Source of the DNA: Seohaeicola saemankumensis | GTDB taxonomy: Bacteria > Pseudomonadota > Alphaproteobacteria > Rhodobacterales > Rhodobacteraceae | Reading direction: 5' to 3' | Length of the DNA: 64,000 nt | Assembly (NCBI RefSeq): GCF_020171285.1 | Contig: NZ_JAIUZI010000003.1 | Span: forward strand, 248,001-312,000 | In this document: piece by piece, positions 1 through 8,508 of the stretch | Layout: every line of letters starts with the position of its first letter | Numbering within the stretch: the first letter of the stretch is position 1 | Translations under genes and position numbers: made by a program | The notes under the pieces: generated by a model | Told to the model about the DNA's origin: nothing | The model's input: only the letters and a program-made list of their open reading frames with translations | Database searches by the model: none

Positions 1-797
<797 letters not shown>

Positions 798-890
798 ACG
801 GCGCCGGGACCCGGCTACCAAAACCCCGGCAACGGAAATCCACTCATGACCGGGGCTTCTGCAAAGAAACTCAACAAGGAGAGTCCAAAT

Positions 891-1994
891 ATGAAACTCA
901 AGACACTGACAGCTTTGGTTGCGACCACGGCGATCTGTGCACCCATGGCATTCGCGGCCGACATGGCCGATGAAATGACCATCGTGAGCTGGGGCGGCGC
1001 CTATTCCAAGTCGCAGCTCAAGGCCTATCACGAGCCCTACATGGAAAAGACCGGCGTCAAGATCATCAACGACGAAAGCTCGGCCGAAGCGGTCGCCAAG
1101 CTGCGCGCGATGAACGAAGCGGGCAACGTGACCTGGGACGTGGTCGACGTGGTGGCCTCGGACGCGCTGCGCCTGTGCGACGAAGGTCTGGCGATGGAAA
1201 TCGACCCGGACGAGCATCTGGCGGCGGCCCCCGACGGCACCTCGGCCGAGGATGACTTTGGCGACATGCTGGTCGGCGACTGCTTCATTCCGCAGATCGT
1301 CTATTCGACCACCTTCGGCTACCGCACCGACCTCGTCGGCGACACCCCGCCGGATGACATCTGCGACGTCTTCGATCTCGAAGCCTATCCCGGCAAGCGG
1401 TCGCTGGAAAAGCGCGCCATCAACAACATGGAATGGGCGCTGCTCTGCGATGGCGTGGCCAAGGAAGACGTCTATGACGTGCTCGGCACCGAAGAAGGCC
1501 AGGAAAAAGCGCTGGCCAAGCTCGACACCATCAAGGACAGCGTGATCTGGTGGTCCGCCGGCGCCGACACCCCGCAGCTGCTCGCCGACGGCGAAGTGGT
1601 CATGGGCTCGACCTACAACGGCCGCCTGTTCAGCGTGATCGAAGAGCAGAACCAGCCCGTCGCCATGCTGTGGGACGCGCAGGTGTTCGATCTGGACGGC
1701 TGGATCATTCCGACCGGCCTGAGCCCCGAGCGTCAGGCCCGTGCGCTGGACTACATCATGTTCGCCACCGACACCCAGCGTCTGGCGGATCAGGCGAAAT
1801 ACATCTCCTACGGTCCGGCCCGCGCCTCCTCGGCGCCGCTGGTCGGTCAGCACGCGGAACTGGGCATCGACATGGCGCCGCACATGCCGACCGATCCCAA
1901 CAACGCCAAGAACACGTTCCTCTATAACTACGAGTTCTGGGCCGACTATCGCGACGACATCGAAGCGAAATTCCAGGCCTGGCTGGCCAAGTAA
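891..1994 (+). CDS. ABC transporter periplasmic substrate-binding protein, PotD-like
   Basis: Periplasmic binding protein of the adjacent importer. I start it at 891, not at the upstream in-frame ATG 846, because AAGGAGAG lies at 876-883, seven bases before ATG 891. That start also gives a clean signal peptide (MKLKTLTALVATTAIC...AFA, cut before ADMADEM). The mature protein begins with MTIVSWGGAYSKSQLKAY, typical of the spermidine/putrescine or SBP_bac_8 family. The length of about 367 residues is usual for the family. It lies between the ATPase and two permease genes on the same strand. The ligand (polyamine, opine or another small organic cation) is inferred only from the family. Confidence 0.93.
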   Translation: MKLKTLTALVATTAICAPMAFAADMADEMTIVSWGGAYSKSQLKAYHEPYMEKTGVKIINDESSAEAVAKLRAMNEAGNVTWDVVDVVASDALRLCDEGLAMEIDPDEHLAAAPDGTSAEDDFGDMLVGDCFIPQIVYSTTFGYRTDLVGDTPPDDICDVFDLEAYPGKRSLEKRAINNMEWALLCDGVAKEDVYDVLGTEEGQEKALAKLDTIKDSVIWWSAGADTPQLLADGEVVMGSTYNGRLFSVIEEQNQPVAMLWDAQVFDLDGWIIPTGLSPERQARALDYIMFATDTQRLADQAKYISYGPARASSAPLVGQHAELGIDMAPHMPTDPNNAKNTFLYNYEFWADYRDDIEAKFQAWLAK

Positions 1995-2109
1995 GCCGGT
2001 CTGAATGACCCGACACCGGGGGGGGCGCCCGACGCCCCCCGCACCCCCCGCATCCCGGCCCGCCCGGCTGGCACCGCGGCCCAACGATCCAAGAGATTCG
2101 GGAGCAGAT

Positions 2110-3768
2110 ATGAGCGACGCGACCCAGGACGGACCGGTACTTGCCGCCGATGGCACCCCGCTGAAACGCAGCCTCGCCCGGGCGCTACGGATGCAGAAAC
2201 TGCGCGCGCTGGCATTGATCGCGCCGCTGCTTCTGTTTGTTCTGCTGACCTTCATCGCGCCCATCGCCGACATGCTGTTCCGCTCGGTCGAAAACCAGAT
2301 CGTCTCGGCAACCATGCCCGCCACCGTGCGCGAACTCTCCGACTGGGACGGCACCACCGGCAACCCCCCCGGCGAAGAGGTGTTCAAGGCGCTCTACTTC
2401 GACCTGTTCCTGGCCGCCGAAGCCAAGGAACACACCAAGCTCGGCACCCGCCTGAACTATGAAAAAACCGGCGTCTCCTCGCTGTTCCGCTCCTCCGGGC
2501 GCAAGCTCGACGATCTCGGCAAGGACTATCAGAAAGCCTTCAAGAAGATCGACAAACAGCTCGACGAAGGCGAATTCTGGTACACGATGATGACCGGCTC
2601 CGGCCCGGCCTCTGACGCGCTGGTCACCGCCCGCAAGGCCCGCTTTGGCGACATGACCGACGAATCGACCAAGGCCGACATCGGTTTCGCCCCGTCGCAG
2701 GCCATCACCGACCTGCTGCCGCTCACCGCGCTGGCCTATACCGATTTCGCCGTGTTTACCGCCATCGCCGACGGCGACACCGTCGCTGAAGAGGACCCCT
2801 GGGAAGCGGTCTATGTCGCCCTGGCCGAGGATCTCGCCACCGCCGATGTCGCCGCCTATACCGGCCCCGGCGCCGATGTGCTGCAGGCCGCTCAGGCCGG
2901 GCTCGACACGATCCCGGTGACCTCCTACACCGCCTTCTTCGAGGACATCGACAAAGACTGGCTCGACCCCGAGGTCTGGGAAACCGTCAAGATGTACAGT
3001 CCCAAGTACACCAACGGCTATTTCCTCAACGCGGTCGACCTTCAGAAATCTCCCGACGGCATCGAACCGCGCCCGGAAAACCAGCAGATCTACATGAAGC
3101 TGTTCAAGCGCACCATGTTCATGTCGCTGGTGATCACCGGCTCCTGCATCCTGCTCGGCTACCCGGTGGCCTGGATTCTCGCCAACCTGCCGATGCGCAC
3201 CGCCAACCTGCTGATGATCCTTGTGCTGCTGCCGTTCTGGACCTCGCTTCTGGTGCGGACCTCGGCCTGGAAGGTGATGCTGCAACAACAGGGCGTGATC
3301 AATGACGTGCTGGTCTGGCTGGGGCTGGTGGCCGATGACGCCCGGCTGGTGATGATCAACAACCAGTTCGGCACCATCGTCGCGATGACGCATATCCTGC
3401 TGCCGTTCATGATCCTGCCGCTCTACTCGGTGATGCAGACGATTCCGCCCACCTACCTGCGGGCGGCCAAGAGCCTCGGCGCGACGAACTGGACCGCCTT
3501 CTGGCGGGTCTATTTCCCGCAATCGGTGCCGGGCATCGGCGCCGGCTCGATCCTCGTCTTCATCCTGTCGATCGGCTACTACATCACGCCGGAAATCGTC
3601 GGCGGCACCACCGGCACCTTCATCTCGAACCGGATCGCCTACCACATCTCGTCCTCGCTGAACTGGGGGCTGGCGGCGGCGCTGGGCACGATCCTGCTGG
3701 GTGTCGTGCTGCTGCTCTACTACGTCTATGACAAGATTGTCGGCATCGACAACGTGAAGCTGGGGTAA
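2110..3768 (+). CDS. ABC transporter permease, PotB-like, with a large inserted extracytoplasmic region
   Basis: Inner-membrane permease of the importer. ATG 2110 is preceded by GGGAG at 2100-2104; a longer frame from 2005 has only a low-complexity proline/arginine leader. One membrane segment lies at about residues 31-55. About 270 mostly polar residues follow (about 62-330), and only then the normal BPD_transp_1 core (from MFMSLVITGSCILLGYPVAW) with the EAA-type loop YLRAAKSLGATNWTAFWRV. At 552 residues it is nearly twice the usual PotB length. The insert has no motif I recognise and would face the periplasm if TM1 has its usual orientation. It is followed after 5 bp by the second permease. 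Confidence 0.9.
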   Translation: MSDATQDGPVLAADGTPLKRSLARALRMQKLRALALIAPLLLFVLLTFIAPIADMLFRSVENQIVSATMPATVRELSDWDGTTGNPPGEEVFKALYFDLFLAAEAKEHTKLGTRLNYEKTGVSSLFRSSGRKLDDLGKDYQKAFKKIDKQLDEGEFWYTMMTGSGPASDALVTARKARFGDMTDESTKADIGFAPSQAITDLLPLTALAYTDFAVFTAIADGDTVAEEDPWEAVYVALAEDLATADVAAYTGPGADVLQAAQAGLDTIPVTSYTAFFEDIDKDWLDPEVWETVKMYSPKYTNGYFLNAVDLQKSPDGIEPRPENQQIYMKLFKRTMFMSLVITGSCILLGYPVAWILANLPMRTANLLMILVLLPFWTSLLVRTSAWKVMLQQQGVINDVLVWLGLVADDARLVMINNQFGTIVAMTHILLPFMILPLYSVMQTIPPTYLRAAKSLGATNWTAFWRVYFPQSVPGIGAGSILVFILSIGYYITPEIVGGTTGTFISNRIAYHISSSLNWGLAAALGTILLGVVLLLYYVYDKIVGIDNVKLG

Positions 3769-3773
3769 CGGAC

Positions 3774-4958
3774 ATGGCCATTCTGACACCGATCCAGAAA
3801 CAACCCCTCTCTTTCACCCTGCCGGTGGTGGCCGCCGCCGGTGCCTTCGCCGGCATCTTTGTCGGCGCGGCGCAGGGCTCGACCCTGCTCGGCATCCTGA
3901 TCGGCGCCGCCATCGTGGCCGCGCTGGGCTATGTCGCGCTGCAGGTGTTGGGCGACGATCAGGAACGCATGGCGCGCTGGGCCTATGTCGCGCTCTTTGC
4001 GGTGGCCGGGTTCTTCTTCGGCGGCCTGCCGGGTGTCGTGGTGGGGGCGATCTTCGGCTGGTTCTTCGGCTGGTTCACCTACTGGATCGGCCTCGGCCGC
4101 TACCGGGCCAAACTGGTGCCCTACCTGACCCCCGGACAGGTGCTGTGGCACTACGCCTTCCGGGTGATCTGTGGCGCGATCTTCGTCTTCCTGATCACGC
4201 CGATCATCGTGGTGATGCCGCTCAGCTTCAACGCCGAGGACTTCTTTACCTTCACCCCGGAAATGCTGCGCTTCGATCCCGAAGGCTATTCGCTGAAACA
4301 CTACCGCGATTTCTTCACCAACGACGACTGGCAACAGGCGCTGTGGAACTCGGTGCGGATCGCGCCGGCGGCGACGATCCTGTCGGTCGGTTTCGGCACG
4401 CTGGCGGCCATTGGCCTCAGCCAGCCGCATGTACCGTTCCGGCGTGCCATCATGGCGATCCTGATCTCGCCGATGATCGTGCCGCTGATCATCTCCGCCG
4501 CCGGCATGTATTTCTTCTACAGCCGGATTGGCCTGCAAGGCACCTATATGGGCGTGGTGCTGGCCCACGCGGTGCTGGGCATTCCCTTTGTCATCATCAC
4601 CGTCACCGCGACGCTGGTGGGCTTTGACCGCTCGCTGACGCGGGCGGCGGCGAACATGGGCGCGGATCCGGTGACGACCTTCTTCCGGGTACAGATGCCG
4701 CTGATCATGCCCGGCGTGATCTCGGGCGCGCTCTTCGCCTTCATCACCTCCTTCGACGAGGTGGTCGTGGTGCTCTTCGTCGGGTCGGCCGGGCAAAAGA
4801 CGCTGCCGTGGCAGATGTTCACCGGCCTGCGCGAACAGATCAGCCCGACCATCCTGGCGGTGGCCACGATCCTGGTGTTCATCTCCATCGCGCTCCTGAC
4901 CACGGTCGAACTGCTGCGCCGCCGCTCCGAACGTCTGCGCGGGCTCAGCCCCGGCTGA
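3774..4958 (+). CDS. ABC transporter permease, PotC-like, with an extra N-terminal membrane region
   Basis: Second permease of the importer, 394 residues. The conventional core starts near residue 123 (VLWHYAFRVICGAIFVFLIT) and contains the EAA loop TRAAANMGADPVTTFFRVQMP. In front of it are about 120 residues with several glycine/alanine-rich hydrophobic stretches (for example AGAFAGIFVGAAQGSTLLGI, and a GGLPGVVVGAIFGWFFGW repeat-like part) that ordinary PotC proteins lack. These probably add membrane helices. The C-terminus is arginine-rich (RRRSERLRGLSPG). It is the last gene of the transporter set and is followed by a B-family repeat element that could act as a terminator. Confidence 0.9.
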   Translation: MAILTPIQKQPLSFTLPVVAAAGAFAGIFVGAAQGSTLLGILIGAAIVAALGYVALQVLGDDQERMARWAYVALFAVAGFFFGGLPGVVVGAIFGWFFGWFTYWIGLGRYRAKLVPYLTPGQVLWHYAFRVICGAIFVFLITPIIVVMPLSFNAEDFFTFTPEMLRFDPEGYSLKHYRDFFTNDDWQQALWNSVRIAPAATILSVGFGTLAAIGLSQPHVPFRRAIMAILISPMIVPLIISAAGMYFFYSRIGLQGTYMGVVLAHAVLGIPFVIITVTATLVGFDRSLTRAAANMGADPVTTFFRVQMPLIMPGVISGALFAFITSFDEVVVVLFVGSAGQKTLPWQMFTGLREQISPTILAVATILVFISIALLTTVELLRRRSERLRGLSPG

Positions 4959-4982
4959 TCACGGCCCAGAGACACCGACTGC

Positions 4983-5063
4983 GAGGGGTCGCCGCCCCTC
5001 GTTTCATCTCTTCCCAAATACTCCCGCCGGAGGCGTCCGGCCTCTGCCCGATGCGCAGAGGCC
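4983..5063 (-). repeat. Dispersed intergenic repeat, family B copy 1
   Basis: Read on the minus strand, the conserved core GGAGTATTTGGGAAGAGATG occupies about 5005-5024. It is flanked by GAGGGG...CCCTC (4983-5000) on one side and on the other by a perfect 9-bp hairpin, GGCCTCTGC (5039-5047) and GCAGAGGCC (5055-5063). It sits between the end of the plus-strand transporter genes and the end of the minus-strand gene at 5099, so it could terminate transcription from both sides. Other copies are near 18582, 35284, 39673 and 49781. Confidence 0.8.
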
Positions 5064-5098
5064 AGCGGTTTTGGTCCCTCACGGGGCCGGCCTGTCGC

Positions 5099-5491
5099 TC
5101 ACAGGGTGGCGCCGGTCAGCGCATTCACCACGTCGTCCAGATAATGGACCGAGAACAGCAGCGCGATCACCAGCGGCGCGCGCACCCACAGCGTCGCCGC
5201 GATGCCCTGACGTTCGGCGCGCATGTCCATCAGCAACGCACCCAGCGCCAGCCCAAGGCCCGTCACCCGCACTGCCAGTGTCGCCATGACCAGCCAGTCC
5301 GGCGGGTCACCCTTGGGAACCAGCACAAGGACGGGATAGGCCACGGCCCACATCGCATACCAGCCCAGCGCCATCCGCGCCGCCGTTCGCTTCGCCGCCC
5401 GTGCCGGTGTCCGGTCTGTGTCCGCCTCGTCCATTCCCGCGCGCCTCATCGCGGATCGAAGCCGGCCAAGACCCCGCCCGATCCGATCCAT
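5099..5491 (-). CDS. Small hypothetical membrane protein
   Basis: A 130-residue frame (110 residues if it starts at ATG 5434, MDEADTDRTP) with a charged N-terminus and about three hydrophobic segments: MALGWYAMWAVAYPVLVLV, VMATLAVRVTGLGLALGALL and VRAPLVIALLFSVHYL. I do not recognise a characterised family. It looks like a small integral membrane protein with an arginine-rich cytoplasmic N-terminus. It lies downstream of the lytic transglycosylase gene on the same strand, separated by a pair of 14-bp direct repeats. The choice of start is uncertain. Confidence 0.65.
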   Translation of the reverse strand: MDRIGRGLGRLRSAMRRAGMDEADTDRTPARAAKRTAARMALGWYAMWAVAYPVLVLVPKGDPPDWLVMATLAVRVTGLGLALGALLMDMRAERQGIAATLWVRAPLVIALLFSVHYLDDVVNALTGATL

Positions 5492-5529
5492 TCCCTTGCC
5501 AAAGGGTTAATGTTCGCCCGATCCGGTTT

Positions 5530-5575
5530 GTACAAAACGGTCAAACCCGGTTTGACGAGGGGTACAAAACGGTCA
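5530..5575. repeat. Two 14-bp direct repeats 32 bp apart
   Basis: GTACAAAACGGTCA occurs exactly at 5530-5543 and again at 5562-5575. The 32-bp period is about three helical turns. The first copy is also framed by CGGTTTG...CAAACCCG. The second copy touches the stop codon of the transglycosylase gene (ends 5573). They lie just upstream of the minus-strand gene at 5099-5491, so they may be regulator sites for it. This is inference. Confidence 0.55.
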
Positions 5576-6916
5576 GAACCGCCGCAGGCTTTTCAGCACC
5601 CGCAGCGAGGCATAGCCGTCGGGCAGCATGCCATTGGCCAGCTGATAGGCCCGCACCGAGGCGATCGTCAGCGGCCCGATCTTGCCGTCGATCTTCTGCG
5701 TGTCAAAGCCCGCATTGGTCAGCCGCTCTTGCAACTCCTTGCGCTCGGCAAAGGTCAGCGCCCGGTCCTCGCGCGGCCAGTCGGACCGGATCGCCGGTCC
5801 ACCGGCGATGCGGTCGGCCAGATGACCCACCCCGATCACATAGGCATCGGCGGTGTTGTAGTGTTCGATGACCTCGAAGTTGTCAAAGATCAGGAACGCC
5901 GCCCCCGCCCCGCCGGCGGGCAGCAGCACCGCCGCCGGCCCGTGGTCGGGCACCGGCTGACCCTTGGTATCGACCACGCCGATCCGCGCCCAGTCCGAGG
6001 GCAGTCTGGTGATGTCCCGGTTGGCCAGCGTAAAGTCAAAGCCCTGCGGCAGCGTCACCTCGACGCCCCAGGGCTGCCCGGTGGTCCAGCCAAAGTGCTT
6101 GAGGTAGGCAGCGGTCGAAGCGAGCGCGTCAGAGGGGTCGTTCGACCAGATGTCGCGCTTGCCATCTCCTGTAAAATCAACAGCATAGCTTTGGTACGAG
6201 GTCGGCATGAACTGGGTGTGTCCCATCGCCCCGGCCCAGCTGCCGGTCATGTTTGCGGGCACCGTGTCGCCGCTCTGCAGGATCTTCAGAGCCTCGATCA
6301 GCTGCTCTTCGAAGAACCGCGCGCGGCGGGTGTCAAAGGCCAGCGTCGCCAGCGATTCGATCACGTAGTTCGAGCCGCGAAAGCTGCCATAGGCGCTCTC
6401 GAGCCCCCAGATCGCGGTGACGATTTCTTTCTCCACGCCATAGGTCGCCTCGATCTTGTCCAGCGTCGCGCGCTGCCGGTCCAGCGCCTTGCGGCCATTG
6501 GCGATCCGCGCGTCCGACACGGCGGTGTCGAGGTAATCCCAGATCGTTTTGGTGAACTCCGACTGGTTGCGGTCGCGCCGGATCACATCGGCGTCGTAGC
6601 GCACACCGTCAAAGGCCCGGTCCAGCACGCGGCGGTCTATGCCCTGTTCCTCTGCCCGGTCCTTGAACGCGCCGATCCAGTTCTGGAACCTCGCGTTTTC
6701 CCCGGCCACGGGCAATGGCGAGGTAGAGGTTCGGGTGGTCAGCGGGCGTGCAATGGGCCGCATGGCGGTGGTTCCTTCGGCGGACGCCAGCGCGACATTT
6801 TCGGGGGCGCGATCCGGGCGGATCAGCGGGCGCAGCGACTGGTCAATCGGGTTGGCAAGGGACGCCGACGCTGTGCCGGCGGCCAGAATCGCGGCGTAGT
6901 ACGCGGTGCGCATCAT
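5573..6916 (-). CDS. Lytic murein transglycosylase, MltB family with C-terminal peptidoglycan-binding domain
   Basis: Cleaves peptidoglycan glycan strands in the periplasm. The start at 6916 (MMRTAYYAAILAAGTASASLA) gives a signal peptide. A longer in-frame extension upstream to 7270 has no family resemblance and overlaps the next gene. The SLT_2 domain spans about residues 75-370, with catalytic Glu173 in IWGLESAYGSF and the conserved GAMGHTQFMPTSY and DIWSNDPSDALASTAAYL stretches. The last 60 residues (about ERKELQERLTNAGFDTQKI) form a PG_binding_1 repeat. The length of 447 residues is usual for this periplasmic architecture. No lipobox is visible, so it is probably soluble, not a lipoprotein. 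Confidence 0.94.
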   Translation of the reverse strand: MMRTAYYAAILAAGTASASLANPIDQSLRPLIRPDRAPENVALASAEGTTAMRPIARPLTTRTSTSPLPVAGENARFQNWIGAFKDRAEEQGIDRRVLDRAFDGVRYDADVIRRDRNQSEFTKTIWDYLDTAVSDARIANGRKALDRQRATLDKIEATYGVEKEIVTAIWGLESAYGSFRGSNYVIESLATLAFDTRRARFFEEQLIEALKILQSGDTVPANMTGSWAGAMGHTQFMPTSYQSYAVDFTGDGKRDIWSNDPSDALASTAAYLKHFGWTTGQPWGVEVTLPQGFDFTLANRDITRLPSDWARIGVVDTKGQPVPDHGPAAVLLPAGGAGAAFLIFDNFEVIEHYNTADAYVIGVGHLADRIAGGPAIRSDWPREDRALTFAERKELQERLTNAGFDTQKIDGKIGPLTIASVRAYQLANGMLPDGYASLRVLKSLRRF

Positions 6917-6981
6917 GTAGATCCTGCTAGACTGCTCTGGCCGCAGTGTAGCCCGAAACACCGTTTCCACAAAGAGGACAA

Positions 6982-7704
6982 TCACCCCGTGGCGGGCGGC
7001 GTGCGGGGATCCGCCGGGGCCGGGCGCGCCTGCAGCGCGGCCAGCGCCTGGCGCAGGCGCGGCACGCGGGTTGGGCGAAACGATTGCTCCGTCACCCGCA
7101 GATCGGCCATCCGATCCAGCCGGAAGGGCCGGAAATCCTGCCGCAGGTGACACCAGGCCACCAGGATCGACGCACGGTCGAAATAGACGATGCCCAGCGG
7201 GTCGACGCGCCGATGCGAGGCCGCGCCCTGTGCGTCGCGATAGGCAAATTCCACGGCCGTTTCCTCCCACGTGGCATGGCGCAGGGCGGCGACGTCGATC
7301 TCGGGCACCGCGGGCCGGTCGAACCGGTGTGCGGTCAGGGTGGCATGGCGCAGCCGGTGCGCCTGGCTCGGCGGCAACCGGCCCTGCAGCTTGCGCAGCA
7401 CCTGTGTGGCGGCGGCTGACAGGTCCGGATCACCGATCTGTTCGGCCTCGCGCAGGCCCAGCACCAGCGCTTCGATCTCGGTGGGGGTAAAGCCCAGCGG
7501 TGGCAGGGTGGCGTCCTCGATCAGGGTAAAGCCAAAGCCCGCCTCACCGTCGATCTGGGCGCCGAGGCCGCGCAGGCTGTCGATGTCGCGATAGATCGTG
7601 CGGATCGAGACGGACAGTTCGTCCGCCAGCTGCCGGGCGGTGGCGGGGGCAGGCAGGTCGCGCAGCGCCTGCATCAGTTTGAACAGCCGTTCGGTTCGGG
7701 TCAT
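6982..7704 (-). CDS. HTH/WYL-domain transcriptional regulator, YafY-like
   Basis: DNA-binding regulator. ATG 7704 (MTRTERLFKLMQALRD) is chosen over the in-frame 7743, which would run into the divergent promoter region. An N-terminal winged helix (HTH_11: TARQLADELSVSIRTIYRDI) is followed by a linker and a WYL-type effector domain (VEFAYRDAQG, RRVDPLGIVYFDRASILVAW, FRPFRLDRM). It is transcribed divergently from a glutathione transferase gene 84 bp away. A TGCCA...TGGCA inverted repeat lies between them, so control of the transferase and of itself is the simplest reading. The C-terminus is proline-rich. Confidence 0.9.
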   Translation of the reverse strand: MTRTERLFKLMQALRDLPAPATARQLADELSVSIRTIYRDIDSLRGLGAQIDGEAGFGFTLIEDATLPPLGFTPTEIEALVLGLREAEQIGDPDLSAAATQVLRKLQGRLPPSQAHRLRHATLTAHRFDRPAVPEIDVAALRHATWEETAVEFAYRDAQGAASHRRVDPLGIVYFDRASILVAWCHLRQDFRPFRLDRMADLRVTEQSFRPTRVPRLRQALAALQARPAPADPRTPPATG

Positions 7705-7717
7705 GGTCCGGTGATAC

Positions 7718-7742
7718 TGCCACTTGCTGACAAAAACTGGCA
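7718..7742. promoter_or_regulatory. Inverted repeat in the regulator/GST divergent promoter
   Basis: TGCCA (7718-7722) and TGGCA (7738-7742) form an inverted repeat with a 15-bp spacer in the 84-bp gap between the divergent WYL regulator and glutathione transferase starts. The position suggests an operator for the regulator. The arms are short, so chance is possible. Confidence 0.4.
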
Positions 7743-7788
7743 AGAGGGGGTGTTAGGCAGTCCGCATCGCATTCAAAGGAGACACCCG

Positions 7789-8508
7789 ATGCTGACCCTT
7801 CTCACCTTTCACGGCTCCGACCACCTGCCCAGCCACAGCCCCTTTGGCCTGAAGGCGATGTGCCTGCTGACCATGAGCGGACAGGACTGGCAGGCAGAGT
7901 ATACCGGCGATCTGGCGGCGCAGCCGCTGGGCCGGTTGCCAGTGCTGCGCGTGGACGACCGGCTGATCCCCGACAGCCATCATATCCAGGAGTACCTCGA
8001 AGCGCAGGGCGCCGATTTCAACCCCGGCCTGACCGCCGCGCAGCGGGCGCTGTCGCATGCCGTGATCCGCATGGTCGAGGACAGTCTGCGTGTCGGGCTG
8101 GTGCATGACCGCTGGCTGCACCCGGACGTCTGGCCGATCCTGCGCGACCAGTTCTTTGCCGAGGTTCCGGCCCCCGCGCGCGAGGCCGTCGCGGGCGAGG
8201 TGCAGGCCCAGGTGCGCGCCGGGTTGATGGGGCAGGGCATCGCACAGTTCAGCGAGGAAGACCGCCTGCGCCGGCTGGGCAAGGACGTGATCGCGCTGGA
8301 AACCCTGCTGGGGGACGGGCCGTTCCTGTTCGGGGCGACGCCCACCGCCGCCGATGCCGTTGCCGGGCCGGTGGTTGACATGATCCGCGACCTGCCGGCG
8401 GAAACCGGGCTGCGCCGTCTGATCACCGACCGCCCGGCGCTGGTGGCCTATGCCGATGCGGTGCGTGCGGCGATCTACCCCGCCCGCGTGCTCAGCGCCG
8501 CCGCGTGA
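7789..8508 (+). CDS. Glutathione S-transferase family protein
   Basis: Predicted cytosolic glutathione transferase, 239 residues. ATG 7789 is preceded by AAAGGAGA at 7775-7782; an in-frame upstream start at 7711 lies in the promoter region. The N-terminal thioredoxin-like half has LTFHGSDHLPSHSPFGLKAM and LPVLRVDDRLIPDSHHIQEY, in which the cis-proline segment LPVL and the SHHI region are typical of GST_N. The C-terminal half is helical, ending with FLFGATPTAADAVAGPVVDM, which is the GST_C signature region. The 3' end overlaps the convergent RNase R gene by 17 bp. Divergent from a WYL regulator. The substrate is unknown. Confidence 0.87.
   Translation: MLTLLTFHGSDHLPSHSPFGLKAMCLLTMSGQDWQAEYTGDLAAQPLGRLPVLRVDDRLIPDSHHIQEYLEAQGADFNPGLTAAQRALSHAVIRMVEDSLRVGLVHDRWLHPDVWPILRDQFFAEVPAPAREAVAGEVQAQVRAGLMGQGIAQFSEEDRLRRLGKDVIALETLLGDGPFLFGATPTAADAVAGPVVDMIRDLPAETGLRRLITDRPALVAYADAVRAAIYPARVLSAAA

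Noticed and set aside
2185..3789. A 534-codon minus-strand frame opposite the permease gene
   Set aside because: Histidine/arginine/glycine-rich antisense shadow of the permease; the same holds for the long opposite frames over rnr (9308-10963), the Hint gene (12841-14520) and serA (29927-31672).
4808..7150. A 780-codon open frame on the plus strand
   Set aside because: It runs antisense to the clear lytic transglycosylase and membrane-protein genes, has a proline/arginine/histidine-rich shadow composition and no family resemblance. Long antisense frames are expected in GC-rich DNA.
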